Shown one piece after another: positions 17,027 to 25,914 of a DNA stretch of 36,039 nucleotides. The DNA lies in contig CAKZYH010000480.1 in the NCBI GenBank assembly GCA_937884725.1, positions 1-36,039 of the forward strand, given 5' to 3'. The translations under genes and the position numbers were made by a program. How positions within the stretch are numbered: the first letter of the stretch is position 1; every line of letters starts with the position of its first letter. The stretch comes from an uncultured Paracoccaceae bacterium. Its GTDB lineage: Bacteria > Pseudomonadota > Alphaproteobacteria > Rhizobiales > Amorphaceae. The notes beneath the pieces were generated by a model. It was not told the origin of the DNA. It saw only the letters and a program-made list of their open reading frames with translations, and ran no database searches.

Positions 17027-17192
17027 GGCTGCTCCGTCGATGAATTGGCCAATGTCTACGCGAATGCGTCGCCTTTGACGCCCCTTGATTGTGGAGGCGC
17101 GGGGGAAAATTTCTTGCAACCTTAGCGGATTGAGGGACTTGACAAGCCTGTCATGATAATACGCGCGATGAACTGCCGGAGATGAGACGCTG

Positions 17193-18857
17193 ATGGATGA
17201 CACTGTGGGCCGCCGCTTTACGTGGCGCAGGCCAGAGCCTGCCGCGGCGCCGCAGCCGGCAAAGCCGCCGGAGCGCTCCGACGCCTACAACGCCTACGCT
17301 GATGATCCGGCCCTCATGGCCTGCCTCGATCCCGTGCTCGACGATCAGGCCGAGGACGAACTGCGCGCGCTCGGCACCTTCTGGGGCTCATCGGACGCGA
17401 AGGAAATCGCACGGCTCGCCGTCGCCGCAGGCCAACCGCTCGTGCGCGAAGACCCTTACGGCAACCGCATCGACAGTTTCGACATCCACCCCGCATTCCG
17501 CGCGCTCCTCAAGCGCGGCGTCGCTGAGGGCCTGCCATCGGCCGCCTGGTCCGACAGCGACGACAGGCGGCTTCACAGGCTGCGCGCGGCCCGTCTCTAC
17601 ATGACCGCCCAGTGCGAGCGGGGCCATCTCCTGCCCCTGTGCGGTACCCACGCCGCCGTTGCCGCGCTGGTTTACGCGCCAAACCTTGAGGGCGAGCTTT
17701 TCCCCCTCATCGAAGGCCGGGTCTACGATCCGTTTGAGCTCGCCTCCGCCGACAAAGAGGGCATCCTCATCACCCTCGCGACGGCGGGGCACTCGCCCAC
17801 AAACGGCCCAGCGTCAGGCCTGCGCGCCGATCCGGCTGGCGGAGACCGCCTGCGCGTATCGGGCATCGCGCCCTTTGTGCCTTCGCCCACGGCCGACTTC
17901 TTCTTCGTCATCGCCCAGTCGCTGGATGGCCCCACGGCCGCCCTCGTGCCGCGCTATGGCGGTGACAACGATGGCACGATCTTCGTCGATGGCGTCACCG
18001 AACCGGTCGGCATGCGCTCGCAGGCCTTTGCATCCATTCGGTTCGAGGGCGCGATGGCGCGGCGGGTCGGCGATCCGGGGCGAGGCCTGTCGGTGCTTCG
18101 CGATGTGCGCACACTCAGCGAACTTGACACCACGATCATCGCCGCCGGAACCGCTCGCGGCGCCGTCGTGGGGCTCTATGAAACGCTGCGCGAGCGCAGA
18201 AGCGATGACCGCGCGCCTCTCGCTGAACCAGAAGTTATGCAATCCCTCGCCGGCATGGCGATGGACGTCTCGGCGCTGACGGCACTCGCGCTCCGCCTTG
18301 CCGGCGCGTTCGACCAAGCCTTTGAGCGCGATAGCGATCACGCCATCGCCCGTATCGGTACACCGGCCGCGCGGGTCTACGCCCTCGGCATCGCCCAGAG
18401 GATCGCGCTCGAAGCCGCCGAGCTGATCGGCCCTGTCACGCTGCGCGCGTCCCACCCGGCCGCACTCGCTGCCGCGGACCTTGCCACGCTCGCCCATTGG
18501 GACGGCAGCGCCAGCGGTGCCGCAACAGAGCTTGCCGGGCTCGTCGCGCGCGATCCTCAATTGCTTCGTGATTGCCTGGACGAAGTCGCTGCGGAGCTCG
18601 GCTCAGCGGGCGACAGCGTCGTCCAGCAGATTGAGGCCCTCGGCGAAGACACCGCTGGCGACGTCTACTTCGCCCATCGATTCGCCGAACAACTCGCGAT
18701 GCTGATCGCCGTCACCACCATGCGCCGTCATCTGCCGCGGGTTGTCGGCGACGCCTTCCTCGCCAACCGTCTGGAAGGCATCTACGGACACAGCGCCGGT
18801 GCCGTACAGTTCGAAGACCCCCGGGAAGTCATCGAGCTTCTGCTGCCGGACTTCTAA
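17193..18857 (+). CDS. AidB-like acyl-CoA dehydrogenase with altered active-site motifs
   Basis: 554 residues, close to the length of E. coli AidB (about 540), and co-linear with it: the N-terminal part with [20 protein letters not shown], then [17 protein letters not shown], and the helical C-terminal bundle. AidB is an FAD protein of the adaptive response to alkylated DNA. Several hallmark motifs are not kept here: the MTEKQGGSD FAD loop reads [14 protein letters not shown], the GHKWF segment reads SGIAPF, and the WEGSGN motif reads HWDGSASG. The protein may thus be a paralogue with poor or no flavin chemistry. A weak ggag lies about 11 nt before ATG 17193. Confidence 0.82.
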   Translation: MDDTVGRRFTWRRPEPAAAPQPAKPPERSDAYNAYADDPALMACLDPVLDDQAEDELRALGTFWGSSDAKEIARLAVAAGQPLVREDPYGNRIDSFDIHPAFRALLKRGVAEGLPSAAWSDSDDRRLHRLRAARLYMTAQCERGHLLPLCGTHAAVAALVYAPNLEGELFPLIEGRVYDPFELASADKEGILITLATAGHSPTNGPASGLRADPAGGDRLRVSGIAPFVPSPTADFFFVIAQSLDGPTAALVPRYGGDNDGTIFVDGVTEPVGMRSQAFASIRFEGAMARRVGDPGRGLSVLRDVRTLSELDTTIIAAGTARGAVVGLYETLRERRSDDRAPLAEPEVMQSLAGMAMDVSALTALALRLAGAFDQAFERDSDHAIARIGTPAARVYALGIAQRIALEAAELIGPVTLRASHPAALAAADLATLAHWDGSASGAATELAGLVARDPQLLRDCLDEVAAELGSAGDSVVQQIEALGEDTAGDVYFAHRFAEQLAMLIAVTTMRRHLPRVVGDAFLANRLEGIYGHSAGAVQFEDPREVIELLLPDF

Positions 18858-19053
18858 ACCAGCTTTGCCTTTTTGTCGGTGATTGACGGAACTGAGGGCG
18901 TGACCCAATGCGCCAAGAAGTAGGCTGAGCACCACGGCGCCGATGCGCATCTCTTCTAAGGGTGTCAGCCCCTTTGTGTGCGGCTTGCAAGCCGACCCCA
19001 TCGGCCTCACACTGCGGACGGATGGCAACTGTGAGCTGCGGGGCGATCTACAC

Positions 19054-19839
19054 ATGGATGCTTTGACCGTCACGGGCGAGGCACTTCTCGAACTCTTTAT
19101 TTACGCGCTCGTCATTGAAAGTGCTTTGGCGGTTTTGTTCAATTGGCGCGTCTTTAAGATATACTTTGGTGGTCGCGGTCTCCGTACGGTGATTGCGATC
19201 GTCGTGTCAGTCATTGTTGTCTATGTCTTTAAGATTGATGTGCTCGGCGACCTGGTTTTCGCTTTCGACGGTTCTCCTTCCGATATAGCGCCTGAGGATG
19301 ATCCGCGGGACAGAGATATTGGTAAGATAATAACTGCGCTTGTACTCGCCGGCGGAAGTGGCGGCGTGCACAACCTTCTGACGATCCTAAACTTTCGCCC
19401 CCAACAACTTAGCGCAGTGGCACAGCGCCGGAAAGAACTCGAAGACGCTCAGGCGGCGGCCGGGGGTAACATTGCGTATGTTTCGATCACTGTGAATGCC
19501 GCTGCCGGTGTCGGCCCGATCATGATTAGCTTCGAAGTCGTCAACTCACCTCCAGATGATACTCGGCTCGTGTCGGGTATTGTGATGCAGGACCCACCGC
19601 CGTTCTCGGCAATGTTTCGTCGTAATTGGAACCGCTTTCCTAACTTCGGTGGGTACACACTCCAAGCAAACAAAGCCTATCTGATCTACATGACTGCAGA
19701 GGCTCAAGATGGTTCCTTCGTGTCGAGAAAAGTCTACCAACAACCAGTGAAGTTTTCGAAGAATGCAATCATAGACCTGCACGCAAAGTTTGACCCGAAG
19801 GCGATTCCCGCGCCGATGATCGAAGATTCGGGGGCGTAG
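19054..19839 (+). CDS. Hypothetical membrane protein, lower GC than neighbours
   Basis: 261 residues from ATG 19054; an upstream in-frame start at 18943 gives a 37-residue lead without a domain. Two clear transmembrane helices lie near residues 9-30 (ALLELFIYALVIESALAVLF) and 43-61 (LRTVIAIVVSVIVVYVFKI), and a third weaker one near residues 83-100 (ITALVLAGGSGGVHNLL). A short coiled segment rich in Glu/Arg/Ala then leads to a C-terminal soluble, probably beta-rich domain that starts at AYVSITVNAAAG. I do not recognise the family. Its codons end in A/T far more often than those of the surrounding genes, which suggests recent acquisition. It is convergent with ruvX, 37 bp apart. Confidence 0.75.
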   Translation: MDALTVTGEALLELFIYALVIESALAVLFNWRVFKIYFGGRGLRTVIAIVVSVIVVYVFKIDVLGDLVFAFDGSPSDIAPEDDPRDRDIGKIITALVLAGGSGGVHNLLTILNFRPQQLSAVAQRRKELEDAQAAAGGNIAYVSITVNAAAGVGPIMISFEVVNSPPDDTRLVSGIVMQDPPPFSAMFRRNWNRFPNFGGYTLQANKAYLIYMTAEAQDGSFVSRKVYQQPVKFSKNAIIDLHAKFDPKAIPAPMIEDSGA

Positions 19840-19876
19840 GGTCTTTCAAATGGGCAAAGCCGATACGTGACCCGCG

Positions 19877-20356
19877 TTAGGTCGCGCCCTCATCACGAAC
19901 GCGCCGCAGCCGATCGATGGCACCCTGCAGGATAAATGCGGCGGCCACCTTGTCGATGGCCTCCCGACGCCGCGCGCGCGACGCATCGGCCGCAATCATC
20001 GAGCGCTCCGCTGCAACTGTGGACCACCGCTCGTCCCAGCCCACGATTGGGCGCGGATCGCGTGTGGCAAGGTTACGCGCGAAATCGCGCGTGGACTGCA
20101 CCCGCGGACCGGACGAGCCATCCATGTTGAACGGCAACCCAATCACGTGGCCGACAACGCCATACTGGTCGGCGAGTGCGATGAGTTCATTCGCGTCCGC
20201 CGTAAACTTCGTCCGCCGGATCACACGAAGCGGCGAGGCCACCTGCCACGCGCTGTCGCACACGGCGATCCCAATGGTCTTGGTGCCCAGATCGAGGCCA
20301 AACAGCGGGCCCGGCGTTGCCACGAGCGCCTCGACGGGGGTGAACGGATCGCTCAT
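19877..20356 (-). CDS. ruvX: Holliday junction resolvase RuvX (YqgF family)
   Basis: 159 residues from ATG 20356, which overlaps the deacetylase stop by 4 bp. RNase-H-like fold with the expected acidic motifs: [47 protein letters not shown] and [17 protein letters not shown]. YqgF proteins process Holliday junctions or take part in 16S rRNA maturation. In many rhizobia ruvX sits near gatCAB; here it is the last gene of a glycosyltransferase run, which is unusual. Confidence 0.94.
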   Translation of the reverse strand: MSDPFTPVEALVATPGPLFGLDLGTKTIGIAVCDSAWQVASPLRVIRRTKFTADANELIALADQYGVVGHVIGLPFNMDGSSGPRVQSTRDFARNLATRDPRPIVGWDERWSTVAAERSMIAADASRARRREAIDKVAAAFILQGAIDRLRRVRDEGAT

Positions 20357-21075
20357 GACGGGGGCGGAGGCGCAAACAAGGTTCCCGCATCCGTCCAACC
20401 TGCGGCCGGATGGGTACGCACCGTCTCTGCAAACGCGGCAACAAAAGCCCTAATCGGGCCGGTGTGAACCAGATGATGGGTCATGAGGCCGATGGGCCCA
20501 TGTTGGTCAAAGGCGCGTTCGATCATGGCGCTCAGCGTCGCCTGCGGTTGGAACTCGCGCCCAGCATGCCAAGCAATCGGATCGATATGCACATCAACGC
20601 GGCGCATCGGCCCGGCAACGGTCGGACCGCCAAACAACGACACGCCGTGATAACCCGCCGCCGGCAGCGCGTCGAGCACGCCACGCGCGGCACGGTTCCA
20701 GGGCGGCACCATCACAGGCAAAAATGCTGGCGACACCGCCAGCCTCGCCCTGGCGGCGACACATCCCGTAATGACCTCTTCAGGTGGCCGAGCATCACCA
20801 AGCTCGGCTGACTTGCCGGCGCCCTGGTGGTTCGTGTGGCTGACGCCGTGTTGAAGCACCGCAACATCCCGGTCCTTGCATAACTCCAAGAGCTCGCTGG
20901 TCGCTCCGTCTGGAATAACCGCCAGCGCGAGCGGCGCCCCGGCGGCGTCATTAAACAGGCGGTCAAGCGCGGCCGATAGAGCGGTCGCATCATCGTCGCG
21001 CCACCAAAAAAGCCGCCGCTCTCCCCGAGCCGCCGCGGCGTCCAGCAGGCGCCGAAGCGTAGAGATCGCGCTCAT
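20353..21075 (-). CDS. Polysaccharide deacetylase-like protein (NodB-fold)
   Basis: 240 residues. The family is seen from [13 protein letters not shown] (motif 1, paired Asp), [15 protein letters not shown] (motif 2, His metal ligands), [21 protein letters not shown] (motif 3) and [19 protein letters not shown] (motif 5 with His). The spacing is that of glycosyltransferase-linked NodB-fold proteins that deacetylate amino sugars or lipid-linked glycans. No signal peptide is seen, so it acts in the cytoplasm or on the inner-membrane face. Overlaps the upstream glycosyltransferase and the downstream ruvX by 4 bp each. Confidence 0.85.
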   Translation of the reverse strand: MSAISTLRRLLDAAAARGERRLFWWRDDDATALSAALDRLFNDAAGAPLALAVIPDGATSELLELCKDRDVAVLQHGVSHTNHQGAGKSAELGDARPPEEVITGCVAARARLAVSPAFLPVMVPPWNRAARGVLDALPAAGYHGVSLFGGPTVAGPMRRVDVHIDPIAWHAGREFQPQATLSAMIERAFDQHGPIGLMTHHLVHTGPIRAFVAAFAETVRTHPAAGWTDAGTLFAPPPPS

Positions 21076-22175
21076 CCGCCTGCGAGTGTCTTGATGTGCC
21101 GTGCAGCCCGCGCTGCCCCATCAGCACGGATCTTGATGTTGGGGCGCGGCCCAGCCAGCGCTGCCTTGGACGCGGCCAGCAGCTTTTCGGGCGTGAGTAT
21201 CTCCGGATCGATGACCGAAATCCCCTGAAACTGGGAATACAGCGCCGCACGGTCGCTCTGTTCGGTTTCGTCACCGTCGGCAAACGGAATGAGCACCATC
21301 GGCGGACCGGCAGCAATGGCATCCAGAAAGGTGTTGTAGCCGGCTTGGCTAATGCAGAGCGATGCACCCCCAAGAAAGCTCTGAAAATCACGCCGATTGG
21401 GCTCAACGGTGACGTTGGCGGGGGCCATGCGCTGCCAACCGGCAATGCTGTCGGCCAGCGGCTTGGGAATGAGCAGGTGCCAGGGCGGACCCTCTGGCCA
21501 AAGCGCGGCAGCACCTAAGGCGGCTTCAAACAGCCCAGAGCCAAACCCACCACCCCCTGCGGTCACCACGATTTTCCCGTGCGGCTCAGCACTCCCGCTG
21601 ACCACCACGTTGTGAATATAGCCGGTGTAGTGAACCGGCGGGATTTCGGCAGGGTCCATATGGAACGTGTCGCGCGGCCCGGTCAGCGTCTCGTCCCCAT
21701 GGACGATGATGTGGTCCATCGTCTCGCGCGCCACCTTCGCCATAAAGGCGCGGCGCGGAACGTCTTTGCGCACCAAGATATCGCGCACCGAGCTGATAGT
21801 GATGCCGCCGCCCGCCCGCACCTTGGCAAGCGGTTCGCGAAGCTCCGCCGCAAACGGCTTGCGGCCAAACGGAAAGCCCTCGGTGATGAACGCGTCCGCG
21901 CCGTCCACCGCTTCCAGGATCGCTTGGCGCCGCTCGTCGGCAAGGCTCGAATAGCCCCCGTCAGGCCCGCCCAGGTTCTTAAAGTCCTGCTCGATCGTGA
22001 AGACCGGCGCCAACGTGACCGTTCGGATCCCGCTGAGGTCGAGCGTATCGGGCGGCGTGGCGCCCAGAATCAGGGTGGTGTCGATCCCCTCATCGTTCAT
22101 GGCACGCGCGAGGGCCGAGGCGCGCACCGTGTGCCCCGTCCCCAAAAGATGCTGCACCCAAATCGCGGCCTTCAT
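21072..22175 (-). CDS. MurG-like glycosyltransferase (predicted glycosyltransferase, GT28/GT-B fold)
   Basis: 367 residues. A GT-B enzyme: the N-terminal lobe starts AAIWVQHLLGTGHTVRASAL, and the C-terminal sugar-nucleotide lobe contains KIVVTAGGGGFGSGLFEAALGA, NRRDFQSFLGGASLCISQAG and GYNTFLDAIAAGPPMVLIPF, then DGDETEQSDRAALYSQFQG. The GGGGFGSGLF loop and the SQAGYNT motif are typical of COG4671/MurG relatives. No acceptor can be predicted. The gene overlaps both neighbours by 4 bp and is the fourth glycosyltransferase of the run. Confidence 0.88.
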   Translation of the reverse strand: MKAAIWVQHLLGTGHTVRASALARAMNDEGIDTTLILGATPPDTLDLSGIRTVTLAPVFTIEQDFKNLGGPDGGYSSLADERRQAILEAVDGADAFITEGFPFGRKPFAAELREPLAKVRAGGGITISSVRDILVRKDVPRRAFMAKVARETMDHIIVHGDETLTGPRDTFHMDPAEIPPVHYTGYIHNVVVSGSAEPHGKIVVTAGGGGFGSGLFEAALGAAALWPEGPPWHLLIPKPLADSIAGWQRMAPANVTVEPNRRDFQSFLGGASLCISQAGYNTFLDAIAAGPPMVLIPFADGDETEQSDRAALYSQFQGISVIDPEILTPEKLLAASKAALAGPRPNIKIRADGAARAARHIKTLAGG

Positions 22176-23263
22176 GGTGCATTGTCCCTATAGTGTTGAG
22201 CGGCCCGCGCCAGAAGTGCGTCAACGCTAGTCGCGCCAGCCGCCAGGTCCCGCTTTGCGGCAAAACTCAGCGCTGCGGCGGACATTGCGCGGCGGCGCTC
22301 CGGGTTCTTGGCAAGGTCGATCATCGCTTCCGACCATTGCGCGGTGTCTGTCGGCGGGGTCAAGATCGCGCTTGCATCGCTGACAACATCGGGCACGCCG
22401 CGCGTGTCGCCCCCGATCACCGGAAGCCCGGCGGCTTGCGCTTCCAAGAACGCAAAACCGAACGGCTCCTCGATGGCGGGCCACACAAAAACGTTCGCGC
22501 TCCTATAAAGCCGCGCCAGCTCAGGCTGGTTGAGAAGCCCCACAAAAGTCCCCTCCGGAAAAAGCGGCTCCAGCTCGCCGCTTGCATCGCCATCGCCCGC
22601 CACCGTGAGCCGGGCCGTCGGGCACGCCGCCGCCACGGCCGGCCACGCCTCGGCGAGCACTTTGATGCTGTCTGCCTTGCGGCCGGGGCGCAGCATCGCG
22701 GCGGTGGCGAAATGGCAGTCGTCGTCGGCCGTGCGCACAGCCGCATCCTGAAACGGCGCCGTGTCGACAAACGGCGGAAACGGCGCCACCGTGTCCGCGG
22801 CAAAGTCGGTGAGCGCCGGCAGATCGCTCCGCGTCACAGCCGCCAGCGCGTTGGCGCGCCTCAGCGCGTGGTCGGCATGGGCAAAGTGCACCGCCCAAGG
22901 CCCCGTGGCGCGCCGTGGGGAGCGGCTCGGCTCAACGATCGCGTAGGGCAGGCCAAACGCCTCAGCGAGCCGCGGACCCACAAGGTCAGGCCCCTTATGG
23001 TAGTTGTGATAGGTGAGGATCGCGTCAGGCGCCTCCTCAGCCCGCCACCGATCCGAAATCTGCGCCAGGTAGGTTTCCGCCTCCGCTTCGATGTCCTCAA
23101 GGCCCTCAGGCGTCTTGCGCCATGTCTTGAGCGCCGTCAGCGCGTCGACGTCGTGGCCGCTGTGGGAGAGCGCCGCCAGCAGCAGGCGGGCAAAGGTGCG
23201 GTCGCCGGACGGGGTCGGGTGGTTCGGCGGCTTCATGGTGGTGATGAACGCGACCCGGCTCAC
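22172..23263 (-). CDS. GT4-family glycosyltransferase
   Basis: 363 residues from GTG 23263, overlapping the upstream GT4 stop by 4 bp. The C-terminal GT-B lobe has CHFATAAMLRPGRKADSIKVL, LTVAGDGDAS, VFVWPAIEEPFGFAFLEAQA and AGLPVIGGDTRGVPDVV; the E-x7-E pattern (EEPFGFAFLEAQ) is the retaining GT4 donor-phosphate signature. The N-terminal acceptor lobe starts VAFITTMKPPNHPTPSGDRTF. The short length suggests no membrane anchor. Confidence 0.9.
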   Translation of the reverse strand: MSRVAFITTMKPPNHPTPSGDRTFARLLLAALSHSGHDVDALTALKTWRKTPEGLEDIEAEAETYLAQISDRWRAEEAPDAILTYHNYHKGPDLVGPRLAEAFGLPYAIVEPSRSPRRATGPWAVHFAHADHALRRANALAAVTRSDLPALTDFAADTVAPFPPFVDTAPFQDAAVRTADDDCHFATAAMLRPGRKADSIKVLAEAWPAVAAACPTARLTVAGDGDASGELEPLFPEGTFVGLLNQPELARLYRSANVFVWPAIEEPFGFAFLEAQAAGLPVIGGDTRGVPDVVSDASAILTPPTDTAQWSEAMIDLAKNPERRRAMSAAALSFAAKRDLAAGATSVDALLARAAQHYRDNAP

Positions 23264-24477
23264 GCCGCAATGCGCCCGCCCACGGTGCTTTCAATCCGCC
23301 GCAACAGCGTTGCGATGCCTGGCGCCGGCGAAAAGTGTTCGCGCACCCGCACCGCCGCCGCCTCGCCCATCCGTGCCCGCCTCGCCGGATCGCGCGCCAG
23401 CGTCATGATCGCGTCCGCCAGCGCCGGCGGAGACTGGGGTGCCACCAGCACACCGGTCTCTTCGGTCACGATCTCCGGGATTGCCGACACATCCGTCGCC
23501 ACAACAGGCAGCCCCATGGCCATCGCCTCCATGATGACGTTGGGCAGCCCATCGCGGTCGCCATTCTTGGCGATACGACTGGCCAGAACGAAAACATCGG
23601 CGCGCCGGTAAGCCTCGATCACCGCATCCTGCGGCTGGGAGCCGTGAAACGTAATGCGCTCTGCAATCCCAAGCGTTTCCGCCCTGCGTTTCAGTCGCTT
23701 GGTCAGCGCTCCGCCGCCGATGTGCTCGAAGCGCCAATCAAGGTCGCGCGGGAGCTTGGCAAGAGCGCTCAGGAGATCACCAAGCCCCTTTTTCTCCACC
23801 GCCCGGCACACCGATACAATGGTGAGCGGGGGAGTGGCAGAGCGCCGAGGCGCGGGCGGAAAGCGGGTGAGATCAAGCCCGTGATACACCAGCTCAAGCT
23901 GCTCCCGTGCTGGGTGAAGCGCGGCAAGAAACTCCCAGTTCGCGCGGGTGCAGGTCGTGCCCCACGCTGCGCCTGCCATCTTCTGGGTCAGGTCCCACGA
24001 CGGCGTCGTATAAATATCCTTCGCGTGCGCCGAAAACGCGTACGGGATCCCCGTCATCAGGCTCGCGTACCGCGCGACCGACGCTGGCGTGTGCAGATAG
24101 TGCACGTACAAAAGCCGCGTGTCCGCCGGCAACTCTGCGGCCAGCACAGCAGCCTGACCCCACCGGCGTGCCCGGCTCACCGAGCGGTCGCGGGCCCAGT
24201 CCGCATCGTAAGCGGCCTTTGCGGCGGCGTAACCCGGCAACGTTTTCGCGATCCGCCGCGCCGCCGCGACCCGCGCCGGATCATCCTGCAAATACTCCGG
24301 CAAATACAGGACCGGCGCCGTGATATGCCGATGCATTTCGTGGACTGAGCGCTCTGTCGGATGGCGCAGCGACACGATCTGTAGCGCCAGCCCGGCGTTT
24401 TGAAAGGCCAATATCTCTTGCGCGATGAACGTCTCCGAAAGGCGCGGATAGCCTTTCACGATGATCGAGACGCTCAT
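23260..24477 (-). CDS. GT4-family glycosyltransferase (WcaL/ExpE7-like)
   Basis: 405 residues. A GT4 enzyme in the colanic-acid WcaL/ExpE7 style: the N-terminus IIVKGYPRLSETFIAQEI is the characteristic opening of that subfamily, followed by LYVHYLHTPASVARYAS, IPYAFSAHAKDIYTTP, TIVSVCRAVEKKGLGDLLSAL and RDGLPNVIMEAMAMGLPVVA. The E-x7-E signature is replaced by D-GLPNVIMEAMA, as is usual for WcaL relatives. Retaining hexose transfer to a lipid-linked or polysaccharide acceptor is the family role; the acceptor here is unknown. It overlaps the first gene of the run by 4 bp. Confidence 0.9.
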   Translation of the reverse strand: MSVSIIVKGYPRLSETFIAQEILAFQNAGLALQIVSLRHPTERSVHEMHRHITAPVLYLPEYLQDDPARVAAARRIAKTLPGYAAAKAAYDADWARDRSVSRARRWGQAAVLAAELPADTRLLYVHYLHTPASVARYASLMTGIPYAFSAHAKDIYTTPSWDLTQKMAGAAWGTTCTRANWEFLAALHPAREQLELVYHGLDLTRFPPAPRRSATPPLTIVSVCRAVEKKGLGDLLSALAKLPRDLDWRFEHIGGGALTKRLKRRAETLGIAERITFHGSQPQDAVIEAYRRADVFVLASRIAKNGDRDGLPNVIMEAMAMGLPVVATDVSAIPEIVTEETGVLVAPQSPPALADAIMTLARDPARRARMGEAAAVRVREHFSPAPGIATLLRRIESTVGGRIAA

Positions 24478-25697
24478 CCCGACGCGGCGGTCAGAGGGAT
24501 CGGTGCGCGGGCAAGTTCCCGTTGCGCGAGGATCGCCTCGGCGCGCGCATTGATTTGGTCGAGCCCCGACAGAAGGTCGCCGACCCCAGCTTCTGAAGGC
24601 GGCGGGTTGTCAGGCAGCTCGGCAAGAGCGTCCACCATCACATCCACGTCCGGATAAGCGTCGATGGGAAGGCATGTAAGGAGGCCCGCCTCCGCGGCCT
24701 TGCCTGCCCGGATCGCCTGCTCGCGCCGCGGTTTCACCCGGGGTACTAAAAGCGTTGGCTTATCGAACGACAAGATCTCACAGAACGTGTTGTAGCCACC
24801 CATCCCGACCACCGCCATCGCCTGCGCCATGAGGTGCTCAATGGTCGGCGTGAACTCCAGCACGTGGACCAGGCGCAGTGCCTCGGCGCGCGCCATGAAG
24901 CGGCGCTGTTCGTCCACCGGCATAAACGGGCCAAGAACGATGATGGCCGGGAACAGCGGCCGCTCCTGCGCCTCGTAAGCGCGCAACACCCAGTCCACCA
25001 ACTCTCGTCCATCCCCGCCACCGCCGGGTGTCACCAGGATGAAAGGATCGCTGCCAAATGGGTTCTCGCCAGGGCTCGCTTCGCGGGTCGGGACCTGGCG
25101 CTCCAGATACCCTGTATAGAGAAGCTTCTCGCGCACCGCCGGCGAGACCGTGATCCCCTCCAGCGGATCGTGGATCGCTTCTTTGCCGTAAACCCAAATG
25201 TCATCGTAGAGTTCTTCGAGCGCCTGGACCGCGTTTTTGCGATCCCATTCCTCAGCAAGGCTCGCCGGATCGTCCATCACATCGCGAAGACCCATCACGA
25301 GCCGCGTGCCCCGATCACGCAGCATCTTGAGCGTGGGCTCCACCTCGCCGCGCAGCCCCAGTGGCTCCTTATCGACTAAGAAAATGTCAGGATCGAACAC
25401 GTCCGCCGTGTGCTTGATGATCGAGCCACGCAGCTCCAGCAGGTGGTCGATATCAAGCGACAGTGAGCGTGAGGTGTATGCGCCATTGTGCAGCTTGATC
25501 ACGCCAGGCACCCTCACAAAGTCCACGCGCGCGCGAAAGTCGAAGCTGCCGATGATCGGCGAGCCGGACAAAATGATGATCGACAAGCGGCTCATCGCAC
25601 CGACCATAGCGTGCGCGATGGCCCGACAACGGCGCAGATGCCCAAGACCGAACGTGTCGTGGGAATAGATCAATATGCGGGGCTGCGCGTTATGCAT
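24474..25697 (-). CDS. MurG-like glycosyltransferase (COG4671 type), first gene of the run
   Basis: 407 residues from ATG 25697; the frame extends to a TTG at 25721, but homologues begin close to the ILIYSHDTFGLGHLRR motif. GT-B fold: ILIYSHDTFGLGHLRRCRAI at the N-terminus, then PFILVTPGGGGDGRELVDWVL, HVLEFTPTIEHLMAQAMAVVG and GMGGYNTFCEILSFDKPTLL followed by VPRVKPRREQAIRA in the donor lobe. This family is annotated as predicted glycosyltransferase in alphaproteobacteria and has no well-established product. The glycine-rich donor loop and MGGYNT match the second MurG-like enzyme at 21072-22175, so the operon has a related pair. Divergent ABC-type gene starts 217 bp away. Confidence 0.88.
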   Translation of the reverse strand: MHNAQPRILIYSHDTFGLGHLRRCRAIAHAMVGAMSRLSIIILSGSPIIGSFDFRARVDFVRVPGVIKLHNGAYTSRSLSLDIDHLLELRGSIIKHTADVFDPDIFLVDKEPLGLRGEVEPTLKMLRDRGTRLVMGLRDVMDDPASLAEEWDRKNAVQALEELYDDIWVYGKEAIHDPLEGITVSPAVREKLLYTGYLERQVPTREASPGENPFGSDPFILVTPGGGGDGRELVDWVLRAYEAQERPLFPAIIVLGPFMPVDEQRRFMARAEALRLVHVLEFTPTIEHLMAQAMAVVGMGGYNTFCEILSFDKPTLLVPRVKPRREQAIRAGKAAEAGLLTCLPIDAYPDVDVMVDALAELPDNPPPSEAGVGDLLSGLDQINARAEAILAQRELARAPIPLTAASG

Positions 25698-25818
25698 CAC
25701 TGCGCGCAATAGCGTAGCCAAAGCCCCGCTTCAATGAAGCCAAAGCTCAACCGACCGCTTGATGCGGTGTTGTGGTTTGTGCGCAACCGTTGGCGATCGC
25801 AGCCCCAATCCGCCGAAC

Positions 25819-25843
25819 CCGCACAACGAATATGGTTGTGCGG
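25819..25843. promoter_or_regulatory. 9-bp perfect inverted repeat in the divergent glycosyltransferase/ABC region
   Basis: ccgcacaac (25819-25827) and gttgtgcgg (25835-25843) are exact reverse complements around a 7-nt centre. The site lies about 71 bp before the ABC-exporter ATG and about 122 bp before the first glycosyltransferase ATG, where an operator controlling both transcripts would be expected. A 5'-UTR hairpin is the alternative. The repeat itself is read directly; a regulatory role is inference. Confidence 0.4.
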
Positions 25844-25914
25844 CCGCCCATTCCCGTGCGCTTGCGTATGGGTTGGCCTAGCGCCGGCAGTTCGAAACGC
25901 ACGCGGGATTGGCG

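Noticed and set aside
17139-17160. Sigma-70 promoter TTGACA/GATAAT before the AidB-like gene
   Set aside because: The two boxes are only 10 bp apart, too close for a functional -35/-10 pair, and no alternative -10 sits at 16-18 bp.
22193-23611. A 472-codon plus-strand frame opposite the GT4 genes
   Set aside because: It is basic, low-complexity and without a family match; the minus-strand frames form an unbroken overlapping operon.
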